Positions 40,263 to 50,758 of a DNA stretch of 64,000 nt are shown in pieces. The notes below the pieces were generated by a model that saw only the letters and a program-made list of their open reading frames with translations, was not told the DNA's origin and did not search any database. Made by a program: the position numbers and the translations under genes. The DNA comes from Stemphylium vesicarium (Eukaryota > Ascomycota > Dothideomycetes > Pleosporales > Pleosporaceae), in contig QXCR01000032.1 in NCBI GenBank assembly GCA_004380135.1, forward strand, positions 62,001 to 126,000, given 5' to 3'. Numbering within the stretch: the stretch's first letter is position 1; each line of letters opens with the position of its first letter.

Positions 40263-42826
40263 CTTGACAGTCAAAGAAAATTGTGGTGTCTTGGCGTGCG
40301 TAAAGATTGCGATTGAGTCACGGGTTTGTATAGGAGAGGTGGGAGGGGTAATCGCGGCACTCTTGATTGTTTTCGCTAAGGGAGGGACAGCGTCGGGGTG
40401 TGGCGTGCTTGTGCGTCTGTCTCAGTTGAGTGCGCTGGTCGATTCTGGAGATGAAGTGGGTGGGGATGAGCTGGTTAAGTACACCAGAGCGTGTCCGCCC
40501 ATTGGTAGTTCCGAGGTGAAAGATGGTCGCATTGTAGCGGAGCTGTGACCTTTTCCGCTCACAGTGTAGAGCTGTTGCTGTTCGTTTGGCGTCCTTTGAG
40601 AGTGAAAGCCCAGAAGAGAGGAATACAAGCGTGATTTGGCAATCTCACGGGTGGACAAAGAAGATGTAGAAACATTGTCGTTTTCCCGCTCGCGCAGTTT
40701 CTAGTAGCCTCTCACAAAGCTTTCATTTTTGGATCCTGCCACACCAACCGAAGACGCTGTTAGTTTTCCGGAATTTGAGCCCGGCCGTCTTCCCAAAAAC
40801 GCCAGCAAGGTGATCCATTGGCTCTATTATCTCTAGGAACACTCTTATTGCTTGCAGCGCAGCCGGTGTAGAGCGCCAAGACATTATAGTAACACTGGGT
40901 TGCTCACTGCAACAATGCTTTGCGATAGCAACGGATAGGCCCGCCGGTCTCCGCAGGTATCATCTGCTTCGCGAGGTGAATGTAGCGTGAGTCATTGGCT
41001 GGTGGGTCTGATCACCAAAACGGGTGCGGTAACCGTGGTTGGGACGTCATTGCCAGGCTGTCAGCATCACGAGCAAACGCAGTACTGCGGGCAAAACTTC
41101 CGACGACTCATATGGAGTTCAATTCAACGAGGGCGGTATGCGCCCGGCTGTCATCCGACGGGGCGAGGTTGGCGATTGGAGCGACAGTCTATAGTCGACG
41201 GCGCTGACAATCCACCTCACACGGTATGCGCCCAGCTGCGATTTGGCGGGGCGAGTCCGGAGATAGCTCTGGAGTAGCAATCTAGGATTGAGGGCGCTCA
41301 CAGTCCACGATCGCGACAGCGGTACAATCGTCTCGCAAGTATTCCAGACTGCTGTATACTGCGCAGCTCTACACTCGCTAAGAGCGACAAAAAAAAAAGA
41401 CCACTTTGAGCAAAGATTAATCCGGGAATAGAAATGACGATGAAAACACCAAAGCGGGATCGACTCGCACGTTACGGTGATTGGAAAGACGATAAATTGG
41501 GAAAGACACTGAATTAAATAGCAAAAGGAAAGCGGAGATTTTGATACAAAGCTGAAGAGGTCAGTGTTGTCATGCTTGCAAAGCGCGGTGGTAATGGCCG
41601 ATCGGGAAGCCGGCTGATGACAGTGAGGGACAGTGAAGGAGAACAGAGGTGAAGCTTGCCGCACGAGTCCTACGCTAGAATGTCTTGGCGCGCTTTATCA
41701 ATAACGAACCTTCGATCTATCCTACTCACTATGCGTATGCATGGCATCATTCGCGACACCCCCATGATTACGCGTTCCCCCATCCATATGCTAAGGTAGC
41801 TTTTCAAATAGGAAGCTCTTTGAACGAGGGCAACGCAATTCTCGACGCGGAGCGCAAGTCGTGATTCCGGCAATATCCGCCCCTGCTCAAGCGGCTTGTA
41901 GCGGCTACAGTGACTGCGACTATCTCCTCGCGTTTGAGGGCCTGATATTCTAGCCTTCCATGTTAGCAAAGCGGTACGAGAGACGTATTATCAACTGCGA
42001 TACATTGTATGCGTCGCAGCACACTGCCAAGGTCCAATAAAGTCATCCTAGGTGCTTTGCCAGAAGGAACTCAGAAGAGGCACTTTCCATGTCATTTTGG
42101 AATATACATGCTTGTGCCGTACATGGGCATATATGAAAGTTGAATGAGTTCTGTATGCCCTTGCCATATTTGTTGCGCGCCGACTCAATGCTCCCAGCAC
42201 ATCTCCTTTACGTCACATATCATCTGAATCTTTCTTTCATCCTTACAGAAACCTTATACTAAGATACAGTAGTAATTCGAAAGTGCTGGGGGATGCCCGA
42301 GCTAATGTTAAACCCCGCAGAATCACGATACGAGCTCCGCAGTGATCATGCGTGCGGGATTATTGTCTGCGCCTGCGTGGACAATGTGATCAAGGTATCA
42401 CATGGTTGTGTACATGGATCAACTTCGTAAATCAAGCTCGCGGCCGACAGGCTTGACTGTCCATCATCGATGCATCTGGGCCGCGCGATCATGATTGACA
42501 CGGACGGGCCGCAATCACTCGGCTGTGGCCGAGGTCGCCGACGCCTGATCATAAGACTTCCATCTGCCAACACAGATGTGCGGGGGTATATCGCATCTGC
42601 CTTGGAAGAAACTGAAGTTCACACGGCTGGCGGTGTGACGTGGCGTCGTCGGTATTGTAGCATGGATGTCGGATCGCGATGCGATCTAGATCGATGACGG
42701 GGTGTTTGTGATTGTATCGAATGGCGTCGACGGCCGACCCGAGGCGCTGGGATGAGATCGCGACTAGTGCGATCTTCTGCGAACTCTCCAGGGTTGGTAC
42801 CTGCATGACGATATCATGTTTCTTTT
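40263..42826. other. Long gene-poor stretch (2.6 kb)
   Basis: The first 400 bp upstream of 40262 serve as promoter of the nuclear-type gene. Beyond about 40700 neither strand has a frame with coding-like composition, conserved motifs or plausible introns. A diverged tandem duplication lies at 41134-41308 (separate entry), and an A-run interrupts at 41388-41398. It could be old transposon or gene debris, but no terminal repeats or transposase motifs are visible. Confidence 0.5.
41134..41308. repeat. Diverged tandem duplication, two units of 82-87 bp
   Basis: Unit 1 runs 41134-41215 and unit 2 41222-41308. Both start CGGTATGCGCCC(G/A)GCTG, share a GGGGCGAG block about 25-30 bp in, a GGCGCT core near the end, and finish in TCCAC. 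The middles differ by many substitutions and small indels. There is no open frame through both units. Confidence 0.55.
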
Positions 42827-43216
42827 TCAGGAGTTCGAGGCATCGCTAGTCCGACTTCGACGTGACAGTCTCCGATACCAGGTCCGCATCCTTCCCATGA
42901 TGGTGAAGTTGGGCGGCTGCTCTTCGTCGGGGAATGGTGATGGGGTTTCAGACGCAGCGTGGTCGCGGTGTTGCAGATGTTCTTCGTCCATGCGCAAAAG
43001 GTCTGCGTGAAATTGCTGCATCATGGCTAGGGCTGGCGAGTAGTCGGAGTCGAGGTGATTCGGAAGGGGTGGAGGAAAGGCCTCCTGGCTGGGGCAATAG
43101 TTTTGAATGTCCATTTTGATGTATTCTTGATGCGATGCTTTCAACAAGTCTGCTGGGTCACATTTGGGGACCATGTCGCGTTTATATCGAGATATCGATG
43201 TATCCCATGTCGTCAT
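42827..43216 (-). CDS. Small orphan protein (possible gene)
   Basis: This open frame of 129 residues starts at an ATG (MTTWDTSISRYKRDM). Its composition is protein-like rather than random: helical ALAMMQQFHADLLRMDEEHL in the centre, then a Pro-rich linker, and a basic end (TWYRRLSRRSRTSDASNS). No signal peptide, membrane helix or known domain is visible, and no introns are needed. It stands alone in a gene-poor stretch. It may be a lineage-specific gene or chance. Confidence 0.35.
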   Translation of the reverse strand: MTTWDTSISRYKRDMVPKCDPADLLKASHQEYIKMDIQNYCPSQEAFPPPLPNHLDSDYSPALAMMQQFHADLLRMDEEHLQHRDHAASETPSPFPDEEQPPNFTIMGRMRTWYRRLSRRSRTSDASNS

Positions 43217-43997
43217 GTCTTGTTTCTTCTGTCCCACGCGCAATAGCGCGTGCCAGGGTAGGCATCATGCTCATCTCGCACGAGCCCCCCGCGGTTTCAA
43301 TACAATAACAAAACCTGTCTCTTCGATCGCATGTTATTTCTCGATGTACTGGTCACAAGTACCGTCATTAGCATGTTCCAGTCTGCGCTCGCAAACTTCC
43401 AACTCTTCCGCGCCGCGAGGGCGCACCGCGCTGAGGAGCGTGCACCATCCCGCGTCTTGTCTCAGGCCATCATCATGAGCTTAGGCGTTTCGGAAATTCA
43501 GGTACCCGTATGATCGCTCCCGCAGACATTCTGTGCGCGATCGCGACTCTTGCGATAGGTATTCGTGGTGTTGTAGGCTGCCATCGGCTCGCACTTCCCG
43601 ACAACACCCTGCCACCTCGGCTGCCGGGCGAATACGGCCAGTGACGTCGCACCTGAACACCTCTGTGACCAGCTGTGAGCACCCTATCGTCATTACCACG
43701 ACAAATAGAAATAACGGCCTCCCCACAACCTTCGGCGACTTTCTGCCCGCTGTCTTGATCCACCGTTTGAAATCCCTTGTAGCTTACACATCATAACCGT
43801 TATAAAGTAGACGGAGCTGCCCGAGATGCCTACCCCACCGTTCTCCCAAGACCGCCGAGACTGGTTGAGCGAAATTTCTGGATTGTTCTCGCAGCGAAAA
43901 GATAAGAAAACTGTGAAGACAAACTCGACATCTACTGTAAATCTGAAATTTGGCATACCAAAAGCGTGCGACTCAGTATCGACCATCAGCACCAGAG
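43217..43997. promoter_or_regulatory. Promoter and leader of the MDR dehydrogenase
   Basis: A TATAAA box lies at 43801-43806, 192-197 bp before the start codon. A 75-codon overlapping upstream frame begins with ATG at 43826 and ends at 44053, out of frame with the main ATG. It would interfere if transcribed, but the TATA spacing puts the transcription start about at that ATG. The rest, 43217-43780, shows no supported gene. Confidence 0.5.
43801..43806 (+). promoter_or_regulatory. TATA box
   Basis: TATAAA followed by GTAG, with transcription expected to begin 25-35 bp downstream, ahead of the dehydrogenase gene. This is called from sequence only. Confidence 0.5.
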
Positions 43998-45183
43998 ATG
44001 ACGCCTCCACAAAAGATCAAGCAATGGCTCACGGGCCAAGACGGCCTCGATAAGCTGAGGATGGGTGAAGCAGACTGCCCAGCACCGGGTGAAGATGAAG
44101 TGCTGGTTGAGGTTCATTCTGTCAGTCTGAACTACAGGGATACTGAAGGTACGTACCTCTGACGTGACGAAACTACGGTCGATGACAGTTGCATCTGCGT
44201 TCTGAGAATGTCGCTGATCACGTGCGATAGTGGCCATGGGTCTTTACAACCACCACTCGTCAGTTGACCACCCGCCTGCCATCGTGCCCGCAAGCGACAT
44301 GTGTGGCGTAGTTGTTGCTGTAGGTCCTACCTCGAACAACACTACCGATCCGTTCAAGAACCCTGCATTCCAGCTCAAAGAAGGCGATCGCGTCATCAGC
44401 ACCTTTGCCCCAACTCACTTGAGCGGGCAAATCAAGCCTACGGATATCGCAAACGGACTTGGAGGCCCTGCTCCAGGTGTGCTGACTCAGTACCGCGTCT
44501 TCCCCACCTACGGTGTGGTCAAGATCCCCGACTATCTTTCTGCAGATGAAGCGGCTTGCTTGCCGATCGCGGCCATGACCGCCTGGATGAGTCTGAACTG
44601 CATGCGTCCGAACGGCGAGATCATTGGCGAGGGCGAGACGGTGGTCTGCCAAGGAACTGGTGGTGTCAGTATCTCCGCAGCTCAGATCGCAACTGCAGCC
44701 GGAGCACATGCCATCGTAACATCTTCGTCCGATGAGAAGCTCCAACGCGCATCCGAGCTCGGCGCGAAGACGGGAATCAACTACCGCAGCAACCCCGACT
44801 GGGAGAACGCTGTTCTTTCCGCCACTTCTGACGAGGGCGCAGATATCATCATCGAAGTCGGCGGTGCGCAAACCCTGCGCAAGTCTTTTGAGTGTGTGCG
44901 TTTTGGTGGCCTGATCTCTTGCATCGGCTACCTCTCCGGCAAGCAGGACGAAGCCGGCGACAGGACCAACACCAACCTGCTGTGCCTCAAGAGGAATGTT
45001 ACACTGAAGGGCATTATGAACGGCCCGAGATCAGAGCTCGAGAGAATGTTGAAGTTCTACGACGAGAAGAAGATCAAGCCGGTAGTAGACCGCGTTTGGA
45101 AGTTCGAAGAGGCAGACCAGGCCCTGAAGTACCTGTTCAGCGGAGGACATTTCGGAAAGGTCGTCATCAAAGTCAAAGCATAA
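43998..45183 (+). CDS. MDR-family zinc-type alcohol dehydrogenase / quinone oxidoreductase-like
   Basis: This is an NAD(P)H-dependent medium-chain dehydrogenase/reductase. Exons are 43998-44148 and 44231-45183 (82-bp intron), giving 367 residues. The GroES-like half shows DEVLVEVHSVSLNYRDTE at the splice, then PASDMCGVVVAVG and FQLKEGDRVIS. The Rossmann half shows ETVVCQGTGGVSISAAQIA, IVTSSSDEKLQRASELGA, INYRSNPDW and ADIIIEVGGAQTLRKSF. The catalytic-zinc Cys of classic ADHs is replaced by NYRD, as in quinone-oxidoreductase-like members, so it is probably zinc-independent. The end FGKVVIKVKA is typical. Substrate is unknown. A TATA box is 192 bp upstream of the ATG. Confidence 0.88.
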
Positions 45184-45572
45184 GAGAGAGGAAGACCTTG
45201 CCTACCTTCGAATTAATAATGAAAAACACTCACACATAACTATCTGCGCCCGGAATCACTGCCTCACTCCTCGCAGTTGCAGGTCAAATCGCTCATTACT
45301 CATGCTAGTGCGCTTGGTGGGTCGATCATGTGTCGCGCTCGTACTGAATTCTGAATACGGCCCATACGGTTCATACGGTCTATACAGGCGAACATGCGGA
45401 GTGCAGGGACTATAAAGAACCGAACGGCCTCCAGGACTGAGGCATACATGTGATTGAAATGCATAAGAAAGTCGAAGCTACTGAGATCCGAGACGAACGA
45501 ACTAAAGGAAAAGGACAACTACGAGTCTCAATACTATTCCGGCTTCTTCTACTTCCTACCCAGTCCTAAGCG
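45184..45572. other. Spacer
   Basis: This holds the 3' UTR of the dehydrogenase and the upstream region of the pseudogene. Near 45356-45386 there are short repeated TACGG(T/C) steps. No gene was seen. Confidence 0.45.
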
Positions 45573-46264
45573 ATGCGATACCATGGCGTCGTCTACAATG
45601 TCAGATTTCAGTTCGACGAGGGCAATCTCCCAATCTCGCCATTCAACCCCACTCTAGTCGCGCACGACATGAAAACCATCGCGCACTCCCTCCACACCAA
45701 CGCGGTCAGAATCCAAAGCGAACCAATCAATCGCCTCGTAGCAGCCTCGCACGCTGCGCACTCCCAAGGTCTCACAGTCTTCTTCAACCCCTAAAAGATG
45801 AACGCGACCGTTTGAGAAAACAAGCACCTACGTCAAAGAAGCCGCCGCCGCAGCAGAGCAACTCCGCACTTCAGGCACAGACATCATGCTACCGCCGCGA
45901 CGAAACAGAACAAGCCCTACCTCTCCATTCTCGACCACCACCGCGTCCCTGTAAAAGCCACTCGTCGTTATGGAAGTCGGCTGTTGCGCCTAGGAAGGCG
46001 CTGCGAAGCGTGGTGATGGCGGCTTTGTGCTGTCCAAAGGTACGAACCCGGATGCGCACTGGTATCTTCCAAGACGACGTAGTGCCGATGCGGAGTGAGA
46101 GGGAGCAATCAGATTACATGAGTACGCAACTGGGGTTGCTGGACAAGGGCGGCATAGATGAGACTAGAGCACCTGGGGGAAGGCTTTTTCTCCATACGAA
46201 CTTCCAGTGGCTGTGTGGGAGAATACGCGATAAGCTCTTGATAAAGTGGGATTACAGTATCTAG
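45573..46264 (+). pseudogene. Wrecked TIM-barrel-like fungal gene
   Basis: The frame starts MRYHGVVYNVRFQF and runs through HDMKTIAHSLHTNAVRIQ and GLTVFFNP. That resembles the first strands of an uncharacterised fungal family that looks like a glycosidase-type barrel. TAA at 45792-45794 then stands where relatives have Trp (FFNPWKMN-like). One base too many near 45811 shifts the frame, which resumes as TYVKEAAAAAEQLRTSGTDI. A piece equal to perhaps 40-60 residues is missing around 45890. Fragments LVVMEVGCCA, VPMRSEREQSDYMSTQLGLL and a divergent end follow in changing frames with several stops. The family call is from memory of its motifs and moderate; the broken state is clear. Confidence 0.6.
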
Positions 46265-46727
46265 AGCATCCTGCCAACCCAACTATCCTGACGCCCTGCA
46301 CGGCAGAAAGGTAAGCATTATGCCGTCGTCGGCTTACATGAAGTGGAAAAAAAGCTTGAGTCTGTACGAGATCGCTGCGCGGCTGTTCGTACAACCTCAA
46401 TGCATCTCAGCCCCCGGGCCCCTGAGCCAACACCGGATAGGTATGTGATGCGGCATCTGTGTAATGATAGTTTGAGATGCTTTTTCCAGTCACGCAGCCG
46501 GCCCAGTCTCCAAAAAGGTATCATGAGGAAATGGTGCGAAAACAAATTTTGTCATGACAGACCCGAAATTCCGCTCTCTTTCCATCTCACTGTGCAAGGA
46601 AAAGTACGAAGACCACTGGGTTCACGGGCCCCCATTCCGGCAACGGATCGTGTCACATGCGACAGAAAAGGGGATGCTATTATCAAGACAACATTCATGA
46701 GATACCGCACAGACCACCATCGCAACG
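46265..46727. other. Intergenic region
   Basis: These 463 bp lie between the pseudogene and the 3' end of the flavoenzyme gene. No gene was seen. Confidence 0.45.
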
Positions 46728-48133
46728 TTATAACTTCGATACGGCACTGTCTTCATACTCACTCAACTCCTTCCTCTCGTGTTTCCTCGGGCTGTTACCA
46801 AACTCCTTGCCTTTGCCCTTACACTTCTCCAGCCATTCTTCGCTCTTCCATTGCCACGCTGTGTCCTTTTCTTCGCCATTGCTCTTCCCGAGAAGAACAT
46901 TGCACATGTATGCACCGGCTACGGGTAAGAACCTATGACATGCGTTAGTCTACCGGGCTCTAGACGGTAAGTGAGGTTCACTTACTTGTATGAATGGAAA
47001 CTGCCACCAACAGACAGGTACAGGTTCGACAGCTGGGAGTGGGGATGCTGACACATGAGCCAGTCTTCCGTCGGGGTGACGGCGTCGTAGCATATGCGCC
47101 ATCGACTTGGCGTTTTGCTTCGCGTCCATTCGGGCATGGCGTCATGCATGATCTGTGCGCTCTCACGCTTTAGTCTCTCGGGAATATCGTTTTGGTTCCT
47201 CCGCGAAGGGGTTGTGATGCGATGACCCGATGGTGTAGTGGTCGTGTTTATGATCTCGCTTCGGAGGTCGTTGATCTTCAACGTCCGGTTAGGCTGAGAC
47301 GGAGGGATGATGTCCACTTCCCCACCAATGACGATCACAGGCAGTTTTCCGTCAATCATTCCTTGTGTATCCTGCTCGTCCAGGGTGTAGTAGGCGGAAA
47401 CACGCCCCACGGCAGTGATTTGGCGTTCGATGCGATCTTGCTCTGGCATTTTCAGAGCATCCTCGAGGGGCGACATGAGCGCACTCGTCCAGGCTCCAGC
47501 TGCCAACACGACCTTGTCTGCCGTCAAGACCCGGCCATCTCCCAATCGGGCACCCGCAACACCAGTTCCGTCACGGTTAAGAAGTAGCTCTTCCACTTCT
47601 CCAGTCACGCGCTTCACTCCGAGTTCCAGCGCGACTTTGGTAAAGCTTACGGTCGCCTTCTCGGCGTCGCACCATCCTGCCTCTGGATTAAAGTAGCCTT
47701 TACCAAAGTGCTCGGTCCGGACGCCTTTTGTTACGGCATAGTTTTCCAATTCTTCCGGAGCAACATCACGTGTATAGTCGCCTCCTCTTTCTAAGAATGT
47801 CTTCCTCACCGCATCACCAAATCCACCCTCCTGGCTGTCTAGGACGACCCATCCCGTCTTATGAAAGTGACCTTGGACTGCGATACTCCAGAACCAAAAG
47901 TGAATCGCCTCGTTGGCCAGGTTGCAATACAAGTGAGATTCGTAGTCGGTGCGAATGATGCGATTGGTATCGATGGCCGCTGCTTGCTTCTCTTCAAGAG
48001 GCGAGGTAGTATCCCAGCGGTCAACAATGGTTACGCGCGAAGGATCCTTGTATTGTTTGCCGAGGTGGTAGGCAGCCGACGTACCAAAGGTACCAGCACC
48101 TATGATAAGCACAGTTGGTTCTTTGTTGGTCAT
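46728..48133 (-). CDS. Peroxisomal FAD oxidase, fructosyl-amine / saccharopine oxidase-like
   Basis: The family (amadoriases, sarcosine and saccharopine oxidases) oxidises secondary amines, releasing H2O2. Exons are 48133-46986 and 46932-46728 (53-bp intron), giving 450 residues. FAD binding is shown by VLIIGAGTFGTSAAYHLGK at the N-terminus. ADKVVLAAGAW is the second dinucleotide motif. ICYDAVTPTEDWLM holds the Cys that, by position, corresponds to the covalent FAD attachment site. LYLSVGGSFHSYKFLPVAG spans the intron and closes the FAD site. The last residues are SKL, a PTS1 signal, so it should be peroxisomal, where catalase can remove the peroxide. Missing the second exon would lose both the C-terminal domain and the signal. 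Substrate is not decided by sequence. Confidence 0.87.
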
Positions 48134-49813
48134 GATGTCGTCAGTAGTAAGGGTTCAGAAAAGTCAATGGTACTTTCATGGGAACGAGGCTTTGAGGTGA
48201 TGGATAAGCCTGTTACGCTAGTGCTGCGGGGTCTCTGCGGATCCGATGCGGCAGCTTGGCATTCATTCTCACGATCGCGGAAGAAGCATGAACGCGACGC
48301 GTTTCCGACGCTCGAAGTTCCCTCGTGTCTGCCTCATACTTGGTTTGCCGTCGTTGTGAAAGTACCTAGAGTCAGCAGAAAAGCTGACATCCGCTTCCTC
48401 GGCTCTGTTGCTTGGCGCCGGCCTTGGGGCAGCGCGACGCTCAGACGTTCTGCAACGACTTGTAGCTGTATACCCTTCTGGTAGCGCAGCTCCGAGATAT
48501 TTCGCCTTCTCGCGTCTTTTAGGCGTTTTCTGGATGCTGAAAAGTCAGTCTTCATCCGCTGTCGGGTCCAGGTTTGCTTGAGTTGTTTTCGTGTCGCGAA
48601 AGGTGCACGACTGTATGGAAGTGGTGCCTAATGCTACGTGCATGACGGTAAAGGGTGCATCCTGCCAGCATTGTGGTAAGGCATTGTATATGAGGTCCGG
48701 CTATGAGCAGAAATGTCCTGATAGAGAAGCAAGCTTAAACTTTGTCGAAGCATATCGTCCGCAGCAGCTATGGCCATTGTTCTGCTTGTGAAGAGGACAA
48801 CGTCGGATGAGGGTCTGTTGAGTGTTTGGAGGGGTTCTCAAGGAAGGCGCTAGCGGGGGCGGGTTGTCGAATGCATCCCCCGAATGTTCCAGGACTCCCA
48901 TGCGCACACCCATGGAGGAACACCAGGCACTTCACCGAGCGTAATTATCTTACAACATAGTTGCATCTGCTGTATGCAAAGGCACAACAATTGAGCACAC
49001 GCGCTGATGCCCTCTTGTCGCCCTATTTGCCTCTCGAAGACAACTTTTTTGACACGTTGGCCCTATCGCGTGGTTCAGCAGTTATCACGAACAAATCTCC
49101 TCGTCCAACTCTCCGAATTGATCGGACCGCTGCCAGGGGCAATTTACATATTTGCTTATCAGAGATCGCTTGAGAAGGGCCAGAATGGGCTACGTTCGCT
49201 GCCCATCCAAATATACCAGGCTTTAGAGGCAATTCCGGGACGATTCGCTAAGTTCTGCGCATCCCCATCACTGGAAGACCTAGAGAAACAGAAGATTTGA
49301 ATCGAAAGGGTCCGGTGTCTACCCCTGTAAGGGTCCTTCTATACGCATGCGTCGTCTTTGATGGACGTGGGAGTAAACAACTAAAGAAGCTGTGCAAATC
49401 CTCTATGCATACACCCACGTAAACGATATAGACGCGATGATTACTATTGCCGCTTGATTGCGGTAATTACACCCTCATTGTTCCTGCCTTCACGAGATGG
49501 GGGTACAAACGCTTGTATTTCACCCGGAATGGGTTAGCGTCAATGAGGTCACTCGGTTAACTTCCCTCGCGAGAACCTTGGAGGAATATTGTTCTGGTCA
49601 CGAACAATGCGTGGCGCAGTCTTGGAAGTATAAAGACATTTTCCGACACTGAAAGCAGGAGCAGGGACATTTCCTGTACGTCATCCAAGACAAACACCAA
49701 GTTAGGCCAATATCGCCAAATTCACCGTTGAGCGATAGTGGCCGGTGACTCAATCGGTGCCCCACCACAGCGTCTATAGTGCAGAATCAGCGACTCTGAA
49801 TCTCAACATCACA
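48134..49813. other. Gene-poor stretch (1.7 kb)
   Basis: This holds the promoters of the flavoenzyme (minus) and the phosphatase-like gene (plus). Short open frames on both strands (for example 49007-49300 plus, 48334-48555 minus) have no start context, introns or family motifs that I trust. No repeats or RNA genes were seen. Confidence 0.45.
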
Positions 49814-50758
49814 ATGCCCCCCAAGATTCATGTCGTCCGCCATGCGCAAGGGGAGCATAACGCTACTGTATGTCCCTGCGTGCGGTGAAGAAAATTCGCG
49901 AGAAGGATTCTAATAGACGGCAGCGCAACTACAGCATTCGCGATGCAGTCCTGACGGAGAAAGGCAAAGAACAATGTCGCGTGCTCAGCTCCGCCTTTCA
50001 GCACCACCAAGAGATAGATGTGGTCTTTGCTTCTCCACTGCGCCGGACGATTCAGACTGCAGCGCTCAGTTTTGGGCCTGTGCTGTCGCGCGAAAAAGTG
50101 CCCTTTGTACTGCTGCCAGCGCTGCAGGAGGTCAGCAACATTGGTTGTGACGTGGGCATGGCAGATACGGCGGCGGATCTGCAGCAGATATTGCCCGAGC
50201 TATTTGCGAAGGGAGAGATTGACTTCGATATCAACAAGATTGATGCTTCAGCAGTAACACCGGGCTGGAATTCCAAGGTTGGTCGATCTCCCGATGTGAC
50301 ATCAGAGTGCATGCTGACTAAGTCGACCTGCAGGAAGGCTATTGGGCGTACGAGAAGCTGGCCATCACGAAGCGTGCAGCGGAGCTCAGAAACTGGTTGT
50401 ACCAGCGTCCTGAGTCGCAGGTAGGGCATCTCTTATCTAGCTGTGGTTGACAGTGTGCTGACTGCGTAGATACTCGTGGTTACCCATGGCGCTTTTGCGC
50501 ACTTCTTAACCGAGGACTGGGAGGTCGAGGACCCGATGCTGGGCACTGCATGGAAGAATTGTAGGTGCATCGCCACAGTTGCCTCGGCTTGACGCTAATC
50601 TAAAAACAGGCGAGCATCGTGCGTTCGTCTTCACACCTGATTCGACGGCGGAGAATGCGCACGTGGAGGAGACATGGGAAAGCAGGCGAGGCAGAGGCGC
50701 GCAAGAGGTCGAGAAGGACCCGCATGTGGTAGACGAATTCTTGAAAACGGCCGCGTAA
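49814..50758 (+). CDS. Histidine-phosphatase / phosphoglycerate-mutase-like protein
   Basis: Exons are 49814-49867, 49924-50277, 50334-50420, 50470-50560 and 50610-50758, with four introns of 49-56 bp, giving 244 residues. The first exon carries the catalytic RHG-type motif (HVVRHAQGEHN, RHA rather than RHG). Next come DAVLTEKGKEQC, VFASPLRRTIQTA (the SPLxRxxQT motif), and the second catalytic His in ILVVTHGAFAHFL at the start of exon 4. The fold is a small branch-two histidine phosphatase common in ascomycetes. Substrate is unknown; these are usually phosphatases rather than true glycolytic mutases. The first acceptor is taken as the CAG at 49921-49923, not the TAG eight bases earlier, because only it keeps the frame. 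Confidence 0.88.

Noticed and set aside
41119..41664. Open frame of 181 codons, minus strand
   Set aside because: Cys/Ser/Phe-rich random composition, spans the tandem duplication, no family motif.
46343..46948. Open frame of 201 codons, plus strand
   Set aside because: Overlaps the second exon of the flavoenzyme on the opposite strand, which has clear homology; composition looks like an antisense shadow.
48334..48555. Basic 73-codon frame resembling a bZIP basic region, minus strand
   Set aside because: No leucine zipper or conserved bZIP asparagine pattern; no introns linking it to more protein.
49007..49300. 97-codon frame with helical-looking sequence, plus strand
   Set aside because: Weak start, no motif and no neighbouring exons. 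Could be a relic but cannot be supported.
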